DNA from: Methylotenera_A sp049687015 | GTDB lineage: Bacteria; Pseudomonadota; Gammaproteobacteria; Burkholderiales; Methylophilaceae | Assembly: GCA_049687015.1 (NCBI GenBank) | Contig: JBAVIP010000070.1 | Span: 62,001 to 126,000, forward strand | Length of the DNA: 64,000 bases | Reading direction: 5' to 3' | In this document: positions 25,088-34,060 of the stretch, in pieces | How positions within the stretch are numbered: the stretch's first letter is position 1 | Layout of the letters: each line of letters begins with the position of its first letter | Notes under the pieces: generated by a model | The model's database searches: none | The model's input: only the letters and a program-made list of their open reading frames with translations | Told to the model about the DNA's origin: nothing | Made by a program: the position numbers and the translations under genes

Positions 25088-25237
25088 CTAATCCGGCTCT
25101 GATTCCATCTCGTCTACATGGTAGTAGCGGTCCTCATTCCATAGCGAGAAAGTCTGCGCGCTGCGTACAGCATTCTCAAGATCCATATATTCACCATACA
25201 GATGGTCTTCTTCATCCAGCACTTGATAGATCGTCAT
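25088..25237 (-). CDS. 49-aa small protein, MTIYQV family, member 3
   Basis: Begins MTIYQVLDEEDHLYGEYMDL, then RSAQTFSLWNEDRYYHVDEM and ends ESEPD. A strong ribosome binding site AGGAGGTG stands 7 nt before the ATG. Substitutions relative to member 2 are mostly conservative (K/R, E/D, W-D/N-E), the pattern of a coding sequence under selection. Confidence 0.72.
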   Translation of the reverse strand: MTIYQVLDEEDHLYGEYMDLENAVRSAQTFSLWNEDRYYHVDEMESEPD

Positions 25238-25672
25238 CACACACCTCCTGAATTGACTTGTCGTGTTAAGTAATTCATCGGCGTGTTAGCGGCAAACTTT
25301 AATAAAATTTGCGCGGCTCGGAGAAAAGCCATTTTTTCGTCATGGTCTGTGGATTTTTGCACTAATTATCGTGTTTGTTGCTACATTCAGACAGTGTTAA
25401 GAATTCACAACACATAAACATTCTATGTTATTGACGCAACAAGGCATTCATGCGAGTATAAAAGGTCTAGGCAATGTGCAGTAATGTGTATATAGAGCTG
25501 TATTTTTCACTCTTTTAGGTATATGTGAAAAAACGGCATTCGTTTACAAGGGGAACAGAACTTGAAAATGACGATGCAGCAGTATATTGAGGGGTTTTAT
25601 AATCCTGTGCTTGCCGTTACCATGCTTTGCACTTCAAACTTTACTTCATGAGAAAACAGAGCCTGTGAGATT
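25238..25672. other. long intergenic region before the AsmA-like gene
   Basis: 435 bp. A 27-codon frame at 25568-25651 (MTMQQYIEGFYN...) has an AAGGGGA far upstream and a faint likeness to the YIE-x-FYN end of IS3-type transposases; it may be a decayed IS trace, but the match is too short to call. No terminator or RNA gene is clear. Confidence 0.4.
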
Positions 25673-28600
25673 ATGGATTTATCTGTAATTTATAGTAAAA
25701 CGGCCAAGGGATTGCGTGCCCGCAGTTCCCTGATTGGTGGCTTGTCATCAAATTTGATGAAAATACTTTCTTACATCGATGGCAAATCGAAAGCTGAAGC
25801 AATTTTGGCTAAATTTGACCTTCTAACCGAAAAAGAACTGGCCTCTGCCTTGACCCAGCTTGAAAACGAGGGCTACATCAGACCGGTAACTGTGACTTAC
25901 GCTGCCGACGACTGGGCCCCAACGACCAATTTTGCACCCATGGTCGTTGAAGAATTTCAAAGTGAAGAAGAAATTGAAGCCAGAGTGCGTGCCGAGGCTG
26001 AAGAAGAAGTTCGACTGGAAGCTGAACGTGAAGCCAGGGAAGAGGAAGAGGCAAAACGGATTCGTGCCGAATTGAAAGCACAAGAAAAAGCCAGAGCCGA
26101 AGCGAAAGTGAATGCACGTCTTGAAATAGAGCGCGTAGCCCGTGAAGCAGAGGAAGCAAGAAAAAAAGCAGAAGCGGAAGCACGTGCCAAGGCCGCAGAG
26201 GAAGGGCGGCTGGAAGCGGAACGTAAAGCCAAAGCCGAAGAAAAGGCACGCCTGGAAGCCGAACGCATTGCGCGTGAAGCCAAAGCCGAAGCAGAGCAGA
26301 CACGTGCCAAAGCCGCAGAGGAAGCGCGGCTAGAAGCGGAATGTAAAGCCAAAGCCGAAGAAAAGGCACGTTTGGAGGCAGAACGCATAGCGCGTGAAGC
26401 CAAAGCCGAAGCAAGGGCCAGAATTGAGGCGGAAGAGAACGCGCGTCGCGAAATTGAACGTATTGCCCGTGAAGCCGAAAAGGCTGAAGAAGAAGCCAGA
26501 CAGGAAGCTAAGCGTAAAGCCAAAGCGGAAGAGCAAGCACGTCTTGAAAAAGAGCGTATCGCCCGCGAAACTGAAGAGGCGCGAAAAAAATCCAAAGCTG
26601 AGGCGCGTGCCAAGGCCAAAGAAGAGGCCAGGCTAGAAGCCGAACGAAAAGCCAAAGTGAAGGAGGAGGCGCGTCTGCAGGCTGAGCTCAAGGCGCGGGA
26701 GGAAGCTGAACAGATTCGTATTAAAACGGAAGCCAAAGAAAAGGCCGATGCCGAAGCGAAGGAGGCTGCACGCCTTGAATTAGAGCGTATCGTCCGCAAA
26801 GCAGAGGAAGATCGAAAAAAATCTGAAGCCAAGGCTAAAGAAGCCAGACTGGAAGCCAAGCGTAAAGCTAAAGCGGAAGAGGAAGCACGACTGAAGGCCG
26901 AACGTAAGGCGCGCGAGGAGGCAGAGCTGATTCGTGCCAGAGCAGAAGCCGAAGAAAAGGCTAGAGTTGAAGCAAAAGAGAAAGTACGTCTTGAAATGGA
27001 GCGTATAAGCCGTGAAGCAGAAGAAGAGCGAAAAAAATCCAAGATCGAGGCCAACACCAAGGCAGAAGAGGCTGTATTAGAAGTTGAGCGTAAAGCCAAG
27101 ATGGAGGAGAGCGCGCTTCTAATGGTCAAGGCTGAAACCCAGGGCAGGGTCGAGAAAGACGCACGATTTGAAGCGGAGCATGTTGCTCCTCAAGCAGAAG
27201 TCACGCAGAATAAATTCGAATATGATGATGAACGCGCCTTGTCGGAAGAAGACCTGCGTGAGTTAGCTGAGGAAGAGGAGGAATATGAAGCCAAACGCAT
27301 GGCTAAGGCCGAAGCGGAAGACGTCACGCCTGAGACGGAGGAAAAGGCTCGGCAAGAAGCTGAAGAGCAGGCCCGCGAAGAGGTAAAACGCATTGCAAGA
27401 GAAGATGCCGCCTCCAAAGCCAGACTCAAGGCAGAAGCCAAGATACAAGCCATGTTGCTGGCAATCGCAACCAGTGCTAAGAAGTGGATCAAGGTGACGA
27501 TGAAGGCTGCGTTGATTGGCCTGCCATTACTGGCTCTGTTGTTGATTGGCCTGCTGCCTTTTATTAGCCTCGGCATGCTGGTAGAACCCATCGAAAAGCT
27601 TGCTGCGGAGAGCGTAGGCGAGCCAGTAACGGTTAAGGAAGTTCATGCTTCGCTATGGCCGGTACCACATTTGGTGATTGGAGATGTGACGATTGGCACT
27701 AAGCCTGGCCAGAAAATTGAAGCCGTAAACGTTTTACCGGTAACTTCTACGCTGTTCGAAGAAGTGAAAATGGTGAAATCACTCGAGATCGAAGGATTGA
27801 ACGTCGAACAGGAGAATTTTGGGCAACCCTTGCGGTGGATCAACAGTTCAGGCAAGGCCGAACACCTGAAGATTGAACAGATTAGCCTGAAAAACCTAAA
27901 GCTAAAAATTCACGATCTGGAGCTTGGGCCTTTTGAGGGGAAAATCGGGCTTACCGAATCACGCGAACTCAAAAATATCGATTTGAGCAGTGCCGACCAT
28001 GCCCTTTCCATTCAGATATCCCCACAAGGCGGCAGCTTTGATGTCATGCTCACCGCTAGCAACTGGCCATTGCCAGCAAATCCGAAACTCGTGTTCGATG
28101 AGCTCAGCGCCAGAGGCACAGCAAACCAGGATCGGATAAATTTCAGCCAGATTGATGGCAAGATTTATGGCGGCAACATCACCGCCAAGTCGTTTATTGA
28201 CTGGTCTAACCAATGGACCGCTTCTGGAAATTTCGAAATGTTCAAAGTTAGTTCGTCGCAGATGCTGAAAGCTTTCGACAGCGTGGCTTCGATTGATGGA
28301 AAACTAGACCTGAAAGGAAATTTTACCAGCAAATCGCCTGAGGCAGCCAAGCTGGCTGAGGCTTCGCATGTCACAGCCAATTTTGAACTGCGTGATGGCA
28401 AGATCAATGATACCGATCTGGCGCGCGCTGTGCTGTACAGGGGCAATCAGTCTTTGTCTGGCGACGCTACGCATTTTGACAAGCTTGCTGGCAGCGTGCA
28501 GTTTGAGAATGGACGTTACCAGTACAGGAAGCTCGTGCTGGCATCGGCCCAGTTCCACGCGCGGGGCAACATGGATATTCTGCCTAATCAGGATATTTCA

Positions 28601-28693
28601 GGAAAAATAAGTGCTGACCTTGCGGCACAATCACGCCGCTTGCAAGCCAGTTTTGGCCTGGCCGGCAAGGTTGGTGACGTGAGAAAACAGTAA
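25673..28693 (+). CDS. AsmA-type protein with long charged coiled coil
   Basis: 1006 aa in three parts. Residues 1-95 are a small folded domain (LRARSSLIGGLSSNLMKILS...KSKAEAILAKFDLLTEKELA), like the short DUF found in several betaproteobacterial regulators and envelope proteins. Residues about 96-600 are a very E/K/A/R-rich single helix or coiled coil made of imperfect repeats such as EERKAKAEEEARLEAERIAR. A membrane segment (AALIGLPLLALLLIGLLPFI, about 621-640) leads into a periplasmic AsmA-like domain (ASLWPVPHLVIGDVTIG, KIYGGNITAKSFI, GKLDLKGNFTSKSPEAAKL). AsmA-like proteins are bridge-type lipid transporters or envelope factors. The coiled coil would be cytoplasmic. Such a fusion is unusual. 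Confidence 0.78.
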   Translation: MDLSVIYSKTAKGLRARSSLIGGLSSNLMKILSYIDGKSKAEAILAKFDLLTEKELASALTQLENEGYIRPVTVTYAADDWAPTTNFAPMVVEEFQSEEEIEARVRAEAEEEVRLEAEREAREEEEAKRIRAELKAQEKARAEAKVNARLEIERVAREAEEARKKAEAEARAKAAEEGRLEAERKAKAEEKARLEAERIAREAKAEAEQTRAKAAEEARLEAECKAKAEEKARLEAERIAREAKAEARARIEAEENARREIERIAREAEKAEEEARQEAKRKAKAEEQARLEKERIARETEEARKKSKAEARAKAKEEARLEAERKAKVKEEARLQAELKAREEAEQIRIKTEAKEKADAEAKEAARLELERIVRKAEEDRKKSEAKAKEARLEAKRKAKAEEEARLKAERKAREEAELIRARAEAEEKARVEAKEKVRLEMERISREAEEERKKSKIEANTKAEEAVLEVERKAKMEESALLMVKAETQGRVEKDARFEAEHVAPQAEVTQNKFEYDDERALSEEDLRELAEEEEEYEAKRMAKAEAEDVTPETEEKARQEAEEQAREEVKRIAREDAASKARLKAEAKIQAMLLAIATSAKKWIKVTMKAALIGLPLLALLLIGLLPFISLGMLVEPIEKLAAESVGEPVTVKEVHASLWPVPHLVIGDVTIGTKPGQKIEAVNVLPVTSTLFEEVKMVKSLEIEGLNVEQENFGQPLRWINSSGKAEHLKIEQISLKNLKLKIHDLELGPFEGKIGLTESRELKNIDLSSADHALSIQISPQGGSFDVMLTASNWPLPANPKLVFDELSARGTANQDRINFSQIDGKIYGGNITAKSFIDWSNQWTASGNFEMFKVSSSQMLKAFDSVASIDGKLDLKGNFTSKSPEAAKLAEASHVTANFELRDGKINDTDLARAVLYRGNQSLSGDATHFDKLAGSVQFENGRYQYRKLVLASAQFHARGNMDILPNQDISGKISADLAAQSRRLQASFGLAGKVGDVRKQ

Positions 28694-28725
28694 CCCGATA
28701 ACTATTGTCAGTCGGAATGTTTTAG

Positions 28726-29232
28726 TTAATCTCTTTGCCCCAGAAAATCCGTTTTTCCTAGTTCAACGCCGTTATGGCGCAAAATGTTGTAGGCTGTCGT
28801 TACGTGAAAATACACATTCGGCAAAACCCATTTTAGCAGGTAAGCTAGCCCGGTAAACTTTAACTCTACTTTACGCACGGCAATCGTAATATCGCGGGTT
28901 TCAGCGCCTTCCAACTGCGCGGGTTTAATGGTTTCTATAAAAGCAATGGTTTTGGCAATGCGGTCTTGCAACTCTGCAAAGCTAGTTTCATTGTCTTCAT
29001 ATTTGGGAATTTCTACCCCTGCTAACCGTGCTGCCGCGCCCTTGCTCATGTCGGTAGCAATTTGCACTTGCCGAGTGAGCTGGTACATATCGGGGAAAAG
29101 TCGCGCATTAAGTAATACGCTATGCTCGATTTTTTTGGCGTCCGCGTATTCCTCACCTTTTTTCAGTATGTTCGATAAGTTAGTTAAATTGCGTTTAAGC
29201 GGTGGAATCGTTGCATCGTATATGGTGGGCAT
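28726..29232 (-). CDS. DUF1993 family protein
   Basis: 168 aa; starts MPTIYDATIPPLKRNLTNLS and includes LLNARLFPDMYQLTRQVQIA, ARLAGVEIPKYEDNETSFAE and NVYFHVTTAYNILRHNGVELG, the DUF1993 signature segments (DinB-like four-helix bundle relatives). Full length, ribosome binding site AAGGAAC. The protein is cytoplasmic and uncharacterised. It converges with the AsmA-like gene, 32 bp apart, without an obvious terminator. Confidence 0.9.
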   Translation of the reverse strand: MPTIYDATIPPLKRNLTNLSNILKKGEEYADAKKIEHSVLLNARLFPDMYQLTRQVQIATDMSKGAAARLAGVEIPKYEDNETSFAELQDRIAKTIAFIETIKPAQLEGAETRDITIAVRKVELKFTGLAYLLKWVLPNVYFHVTTAYNILRHNGVELGKTDFLGQRD

Positions 29233-29457
29233 GATGTGTTCCTTAAATAAACAAGCCAGGGTTTAATATGCGTAAATCATACGCCTAAAAATCAGTCAAA
29301 ACTTATTTTAATATTTCTTTGTCTATAGGTTGTATTTTGGGTAAATAGTGAATAATTTTTGATATTAATCAAAGCACTTGGTTAATCTTGAACAATATGA
29401 TTTGATTTCCTTACATGCCGTGTGTTGACCAAGCTGGTTGAATGATGGGAGAACAAA

Positions 29458-29556
29458 ATGACTTTTTTAGGGTGGCAGGGAATTGCTACGTTAGTTGGCG
29501 TGCTCGCCGTGATTGTTTTGGTATTAGTTGGATTTGCCAAGCTAGCTAACAAGTAG
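29458..29556 (+). CDS. 32-aa single-pass membrane peptide
   Basis: ATG at 29458 preceded by GGGAGAAC. Product starts MTFLGWQGIATLVGVLAVIV and ends GFAKLANK: a single hydrophobic helix with a short basic tail. Too short for most gene callers; the ribosome binding site and membrane-helix composition support it. Function unknown. Confidence 0.5.
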   Translation: MTFLGWQGIATLVGVLAVIVLVLVGFAKLANK

Positions 29557-29710
29557 TACAAAGCTTTTGAGGGGTGTGCTGATGGCGATAGTGTTACTGT
29601 CAGAGTGGTTTTTTGTTGACTAGACTTCATCGGCGCCACCTGAAAATAATTCACCTATATTTTCCTATCGGCCTATGATGAACTCTGTAGCGCTCTAAAG
29701 GAGAAACATC

Positions 29711-29830
29711 ATGGCAAAAGGTCAGATTCGCGGTAACAAGGAAGTAAAAAAACCCAAAAAGAGTAAAGAAGTTGTGGTGCCTTCAAGTTCCATTCTTCCA
29801 ATGAAATCTAGCACGCCAGCAAAAAAATAA
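29711..29830 (+). CDS. 39-aa basic small protein (MAKGQ family)
   Basis: Begins MAKGQIRGNKEVKKPKKSKE and ends in a Ser/Lys-rich tail. I recognise the MAKGQ-x-R-x-N-K-E...KKPKK pattern as a small conserved proteobacterial protein without a known role. Ribosome binding site AAAGGAG is 7 nt upstream. Strongly basic, so RNA or DNA contact is conceivable. Confidence 0.75.
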   Translation: MAKGQIRGNKEVKKPKKSKEVVVPSSSILPMKSSTPAKK

Positions 29831-29903
29831 GCATTAATTTGTTTGTAATTTTTAGTGTCGCTTGTAGTCCAATAGCCTGTCTATCAAGATAGGAGTTCAA
29901 AGC

Positions 29904-30530
29904 ATGTTATTTCGTCTAGTGTTAGTATGCGTTTTATTTGCTTTGTCTCTACCGGAGATCGCTATGGCCATTGAAGAACCAAAGTTTGAGTTAATCGAAA
30001 AAGCCAATTCATTTGAATTACGTGCTTACAAACCCATGATTTTGGCCGAGGTGCTGGTGGATGGCGATATGGACTCAGCTTCAAGCAAAGGTTTTAGATT
30101 GATTGCTGATTATATTTTTGGCAATAACAAATCAAAATCTGGGAGCAGTGAAAAAATCAGCATGACCGCCCCGGTGATAGTTGAACCTAAATCTGAAAAA
30201 ATCAGTATGACTGCGCCAGTAAGTTTGCAAGAGACATCTGGCAAATGGCGGGTGCATTTTGTGATGCCTAGTCAATATACGCTTGAGACCTTGCCTACCC
30301 CCAATAACCCACAAGTGATGTTGCGTGAGGTTTCATCTAAAAAATTTGCAGTGGTTAGATTTTCTGGCCTTGCGGGTAACATTAAAACGGCAAAGAAAAT
30401 GGAGGAGTTGCTCGCTTGGGTTGTCAGCAAAAAACTTAAGCCTATTGGTACGCCAGAGTTGGCGCGCTATAACCCACCTTGGACATTGCCGTTTTTAAGG
30501 CGTAACGAGGTAATGGTGGAATATCAGTAG
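29904..30530 (+). CDS. SOUL family heme-binding protein, exported
   Basis: 208 aa: a signal peptide ending near PEIAMA (residue about 22), then a SOUL/HEBP domain (FELIEKANSFELRAYKPMIL, ISMTAPV, YTLETLPTPNNPQVMLREV, KFAVVRFSGLAG, PWTLPFLRRNEVMVEY). SOUL proteins bind heme or related tetrapyrroles; in bacteria they are often periplasmic. The S-E-K-I-S-M-T-A-P-V motif occurs twice, 12 residues apart (near 83 and 99), an internal duplication. Monocistronic, ribosome binding site AGGAG. Confidence 0.87.
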   Translation: MLFRLVLVCVLFALSLPEIAMAIEEPKFELIEKANSFELRAYKPMILAEVLVDGDMDSASSKGFRLIADYIFGNNKSKSGSSEKISMTAPVIVEPKSEKISMTAPVSLQETSGKWRVHFVMPSQYTLETLPTPNNPQVMLREVSSKKFAVVRFSGLAGNIKTAKKMEELLAWVVSKKLKPIGTPELARYNPPWTLPFLRRNEVMVEYQ

Positions 30531-30671
30531 CGTTTAAATAGCGAAGCTTAGGTTGTTTACTTTTCGCTTGCAGTTATTTCTGTAAATATCAGCAATAAAA
30601 ATAAAAAAGGTTTCTGTTAGTCTTGTGCTATATCAAGGCAATGCGAAGGTTAGTAATTTAAACTCCGCCTT

Positions 30672-31883
30672 ATGACACTCATGCAAATTCAAATTAACAA
30701 AACTAATCAAGAAGTTGCAAAGAAATTCGCATTATTCAATCTTGGGTTTCGCCCATTCTTTTTAGGGGCGGGTATTTTTGCCGTTGTTTCAATAGCCTTG
30801 TGGATATATGTCTATTTTTTTCATGGCTCGGCAAGCATTACCCACATAACGATCAGCCAATGGCATGCGCATGAGATGCTATATGGCTATGGCATGGCAG
30901 TGGTTGCGGGCTTTCTGCTTACTGCGGTAAAAAACTGGACAGGAATCCAAACGCTTTATGGCAAGCCATTAATGGCGCTGTTTATGCTTTGGTGTGCGGC
31001 TAGGCTGTTATTCCTGTTTGGTACAGCATTCTTATCTTGGGCAGCCGTGGCGGATATGCTGTTTGGCCTTTTTCTAATCAGCGCCATAGCCAGGCCGATT
31101 ATCAAGGCAAAGCAATGGAAGCAGCTTGCAGTAGTGAGTAAAGTCATTTTATTGTGGGTGGGCAATCTGGTTTTTTATCTGGGGTGCTACGGAATACTAA
31201 CAAGCGGTATGCTATACGCCATAAATGGTGCGGCACTGTTGTTTATCAGCCTTATTTTGATGATAGGGCGTCGGGTTATCCCGTTTTTTATCGAGCGCGG
31301 TGTGGAAGAAAAAATCCAGCTCAAGCAATACAAGTGGCTGGATGCGTGCATTCTTGCCGTTTTTATTGCTTTATTTATAAACGTAATTTTTATACAAATT
31401 GCTAATGCAACATCAGTGCTGGCATGGAGTTTATTTGCCTTGAACGGTTACCGTTTACGCAATTGGCATACTGCAGGGATCTGGCATGTGCCGTTGTTAT
31501 GGAGCCTGTATCTGTCGGCCTGGCTGATTAATGTTGGTTTTCTTTTTTATGGTTTACAGGCGCAATATGGTAGTCTGTCCATTTTAACGCTGCATCTTTT
31601 TACCATTGGCGGCATAGGGTTAATGACGCTTGGCATGATGTCACGCGTAGCTTTAGGGCATACCGGGCGCGATATCAGGAAGCCCTCGCACTGGATGGGA
31701 TTTGCTTTTGCCGGGATTGTTGTGAGCGTGGTGTTTCGCTCGCTGGTGCCTATGCTAAGTACGCAGCATTATGCAAACTGGGTATTGATATCTGCGATTT
31801 TCTGGGTATTGAGCTTTGCGATTTTTGTGGCAGTTTATGCGCCGATACTGTTGAAGCCAAGAACTGATGGGGCTTTTGGTTGA
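30672..31883 (+). CDS. nnrS: NnrS family membrane protein
   Basis: 403 aa with about 12 hydrophobic helices. The NnrS hallmarks are present: FNLGFRPFFLGAGIFA at the N-terminus, ISQWHAHEMLYGYGMAVVAG (conserved histidines for heme/copper), LTAVKNWTG, IGRRVIPFFIERG and HLFTIGGIGLMTLGMMSRVA with LGHTGR. NnrS proteins are heme- and copper-containing inner-membrane proteins tied to nitric-oxide and nitrosative stress resistance. No denitrification gene is adjacent, but nitrate assimilation genes lie 6 kb away. The first ATG (30672) or the second at 30681 could be used; neither has a clear ribosome binding site. Confidence 0.9.
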   Translation: MTLMQIQINKTNQEVAKKFALFNLGFRPFFLGAGIFAVVSIALWIYVYFFHGSASITHITISQWHAHEMLYGYGMAVVAGFLLTAVKNWTGIQTLYGKPLMALFMLWCAARLLFLFGTAFLSWAAVADMLFGLFLISAIARPIIKAKQWKQLAVVSKVILLWVGNLVFYLGCYGILTSGMLYAINGAALLFISLILMIGRRVIPFFIERGVEEKIQLKQYKWLDACILAVFIALFINVIFIQIANATSVLAWSLFALNGYRLRNWHTAGIWHVPLLWSLYLSAWLINVGFLFYGLQAQYGSLSILTLHLFTIGGIGLMTLGMMSRVALGHTGRDIRKPSHWMGFAFAGIVVSVVFRSLVPMLSTQHYANWVLISAIFWVLSFAIFVAVYAPILLKPRTDGAFG

Positions 31884-31916
31884 CTCTGGTGGTTGATTCC
31901 GGCGGTTGATCCGGTA

Positions 31917-32294
31917 TTAAAGATCACCCCGTTTTTTCACTTCTTGCCGTAACCATCGCTCCAGCACGACCACCACGTAGGCCTGCTCTTCCAGCGTGAG
32001 TTCGCGTCCTTGCGGGATTTGATGCCACTTTTGCAAGCAGCCGCGGCAACAACAGGCGGTGGCATGCTGTGCCACAAAAACAGGATGGCCGCGCATGGGC
32101 GTTTGTTTACCGTCGTTTGTGATTTCAGCAGGAGCGAGACGTTTACAAATAAAGGCTTCAGCATGCGTCAGCACGAGGGATAAGCCTTTTTCGTGCAAAT
32201 AAATTAAGTCTTTACCGCGTAAATGAAAGCCGCTTCTAAAGGGCGATTTGGCTAGCGCGGTAAAGAGTTCGACTAAATCTCTCATCTGATTCAT
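31917..32294 (-). CDS. DUF4186 family protein
   Basis: 125 aa from ATG at 32294 (an upstream TTG at 32297 is also in frame). It contains FRLG-like FHLRGKDLIYLHEKGL, HAEAFICKRLAPAE, GHPVFVAQHATACCCRGCLQ and KWHQIPQGRELTLEEQAYVV, matching DUF4186, a small family with a CCCRGC cysteine cluster that probably binds metal. Cytoplasmic and uncharacterised. Transcribed in the direction of the permease gene just upstream, but separated from it by a terminator. Confidence 0.87.
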   Translation of the reverse strand: MNQMRDLVELFTALAKSPFRSGFHLRGKDLIYLHEKGLSLVLTHAEAFICKRLAPAEITNDGKQTPMRGHPVFVAQHATACCCRGCLQKWHQIPQGRELTLEEQAYVVVVLERWLRQEVKKRGDL

Positions 32295-32302
32295 CAATAA
32301 AA

Positions 32303-32334
32303 ATGCCCATCATATTTAGCCGTATGATGGGCAT
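32303..32334 (-). terminator. intrinsic terminator of the permease gene
   Basis: A perfect 12-bp stem, ATGCCCATCATA with TATGATGGGCAT and an 8-base loop. On the minus strand it is followed by TTTTT, 27 bp after the permease stop. Confidence 0.85.
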
Positions 32335-32360
32335 GAAAACACATTACTTATATTACAAAT

Positions 32361-33815
32361 TTATTCCAGAATGGCCGGTGGGCCTTTAAAGCGTTTCTTC
32401 TCTCCAAACACAAACCAGAAGATAGCCATCACTGCCAGCATTGCCAAAGTGAGATATAACACTTTTTCGTTAGGTGGCTGTATCCCGACAAACACCAAGA
32501 AGCCACCGCCAATGACCGCTAGACTGGCGATGATCTTGGATAATCCGCCAAGGTTGAACGGGCCTTTGTGTTTCCATGTTTTGCCTTCTGCAAATATACC
32601 TGCGGCAGTAGGCATCACGTAAGAGATGTATAAAAATACTGCACAACCTGTTGATAACACCACAAATGCATCGCCATATAATGTGGCAGCAACAGCTAAG
32701 ATTGCAGAAACCCAAACCGCAGCAACAGGTGTTTTTAAGGTAGGGTCAATTTTGCGTAAAAATTTAGATGCGGGCAAACCGCCATCCCGTGCAAAGGCAA
32801 ACATCATGCGAGAGCAAGAGGTTAAGCAAGCCAGCCCACATAAGAAGTTAACCAAGAAGATACCAACACCTAATGCGGTTCTTAAGCCTGTAGGCAGTGA
32901 ACTTAGCAGCGCATCAAAGAAGCCCATGCCTTGTTTAACACCTTCAGCGAGGTCTGGCATCACAAGCACAAACGTGCAAATCATGACGTAGCCAAAAATT
33001 GCCGAGTAAATCACAGAAGTGACAATGCCTTTAGGAACCGCTCTGGCTGCATCGCGGGTTTCTTCTGAAGTATGTGCAGAAGCATCGAAACCTGTAATGG
33101 TGTAAACGGTGAGCAATAAACCGCTTAAGAACGGGTAGAACATACCTTCAGTTCTTGGCCATACACTACCTTCTGAGCCAGTAAAGTTAGTGAAAGTAAA
33201 CAGGCGAGAAAAGTCTAATCCTTTTTGGTTGTAAGCCAATAAAGACAAAGTGAGTAAGCCGCCTATCGCCATAATCAGATACCCAGAAATATCCGTGATT
33301 TTTGTGGTGAATTTAGGAAAACGATAAATAAGTATGGCTTGTATGGCTGTGACGCCTGCAATAAACATTGTTGTCGGTATTTCAAGACCAAACAAAGGCG
33401 CGATGAGCGTTTTGAAAAACGGGTCATAAACGCCATAATTAACTGAAGCTACCACAAAAATCAAACCCAGCAAATTAAACCACGCAGTGCACCATCCATA
33501 ACCTTTACCGCCTAGAATCGAGCCCCAGTGATATAAGCCACCAGCGGTTGGGTAAGATGAAGAGATTTGTGCCATTGCCAGCGCTACAATGGTTGCGAAT
33601 AAAGCACCGAGTAGCCAGCCTATACCTACCGAAGCGCCACCCCCAGCCCCTAGCGCTTGTGGAAAGGCAGTAATGCCACCAGCCAAAATACAAATGATAG
33701 AAAAAGAAATAGCAAAATTAGAAAACCCGCTCATGTGTCGGAGTAGCTCTTGCTCATATCCCATTTTTTTTAGTTCTGCGGCATCATTATCCAACACCTT
33801 ATTCGTTTCACTCAT
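32361..33815 (-). CDS. eat: APC-family permease, probable ethanolamine permease
   Basis: 484 aa with 12 predicted membrane helices and the APC-superfamily first helix (FAISFSIICILAGGITAFPQAL) and YPTAGGLYHWGSILGGKGYG. Amino-acid/choline-type permeases share this; the divergent neighbour eutBC makes ethanolamine the likely substrate, since eat-type permeases commonly pair with ethanolamine ammonia-lyase. It would supply ethanolamine as a nitrogen (and acetaldehyde) source. Strong ribosome binding site (GGGGT), own terminator downstream. Substrate is by context, not by a diagnostic residue. Confidence 0.8.
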   Translation of the reverse strand: MSETNKVLDNDAAELKKMGYEQELLRHMSGFSNFAISFSIICILAGGITAFPQALGAGGGASVGIGWLLGALFATIVALAMAQISSSYPTAGGLYHWGSILGGKGYGWCTAWFNLLGLIFVVASVNYGVYDPFFKTLIAPLFGLEIPTTMFIAGVTAIQAILIYRFPKFTTKITDISGYLIMAIGGLLTLSLLAYNQKGLDFSRLFTFTNFTGSEGSVWPRTEGMFYPFLSGLLLTVYTITGFDASAHTSEETRDAARAVPKGIVTSVIYSAIFGYVMICTFVLVMPDLAEGVKQGMGFFDALLSSLPTGLRTALGVGIFLVNFLCGLACLTSCSRMMFAFARDGGLPASKFLRKIDPTLKTPVAAVWVSAILAVAATLYGDAFVVLSTGCAVFLYISYVMPTAAGIFAEGKTWKHKGPFNLGGLSKIIASLAVIGGGFLVFVGIQPPNEKVLYLTLAMLAVMAIFWFVFGEKKRFKGPPAILE

Positions 33816-33983
33816 TTTTTACCCCTTTTAAAGATTAAATGCTAATAGAAACTACTAGATACTAATTTTTAAAACTTAAAAACAGAGAAATTCTGAAGCT
33901 ATTTTTTATTCTGGGAAGACATAGTGCGTTCTTAGTATAGATTTATAATGAACAAAAGCAAGTACCAGTTTGTGACATTCGAG

Positions 33984-34001
33984 CATACCATTTGCGGTAT
34001 G
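33984..34001. promoter_or_regulatory. inverted repeat in the permease-eutB divergent region
   Basis: CATACC and GGTATG, spaced by 6 bp (ATTTGC), lie about 60 bp before eutB and about 170 bp before the permease start. A candidate operator for co-regulation of uptake and breakdown; no dedicated regulator gene (eutR-like) is adjacent. Confidence 0.4.
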
Positions 34002-34060
34002 GTTAAAAAGTGTCGCATAATGCCAGCATCAAGTGGTAAGTTATTCAGGGGCAGGAGCGC

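Noticed and set aside
25568..25651. 27-codon frame with a faint likeness to the C-terminus of IS3-type transposases
   Set aside because: The similarity (YIE-x-FYN) covers too few residues and no inverted repeats or neighbouring transposase sequence are visible.
25957..27129. 390-aa open frame antisense to the coiled-coil gene
   Set aside because: A long Ala/Ser/Arg-rich frame opposite a Glu/Lys/Ala/Arg-rich coding region is a codon-composition artefact.
29382..29654. 90-aa minus-strand frame
   Set aside because: Overlaps the plus-strand small membrane peptide with a ribosome binding site; its own product is low-complexity Ser/Thr-rich and lacks start signals.
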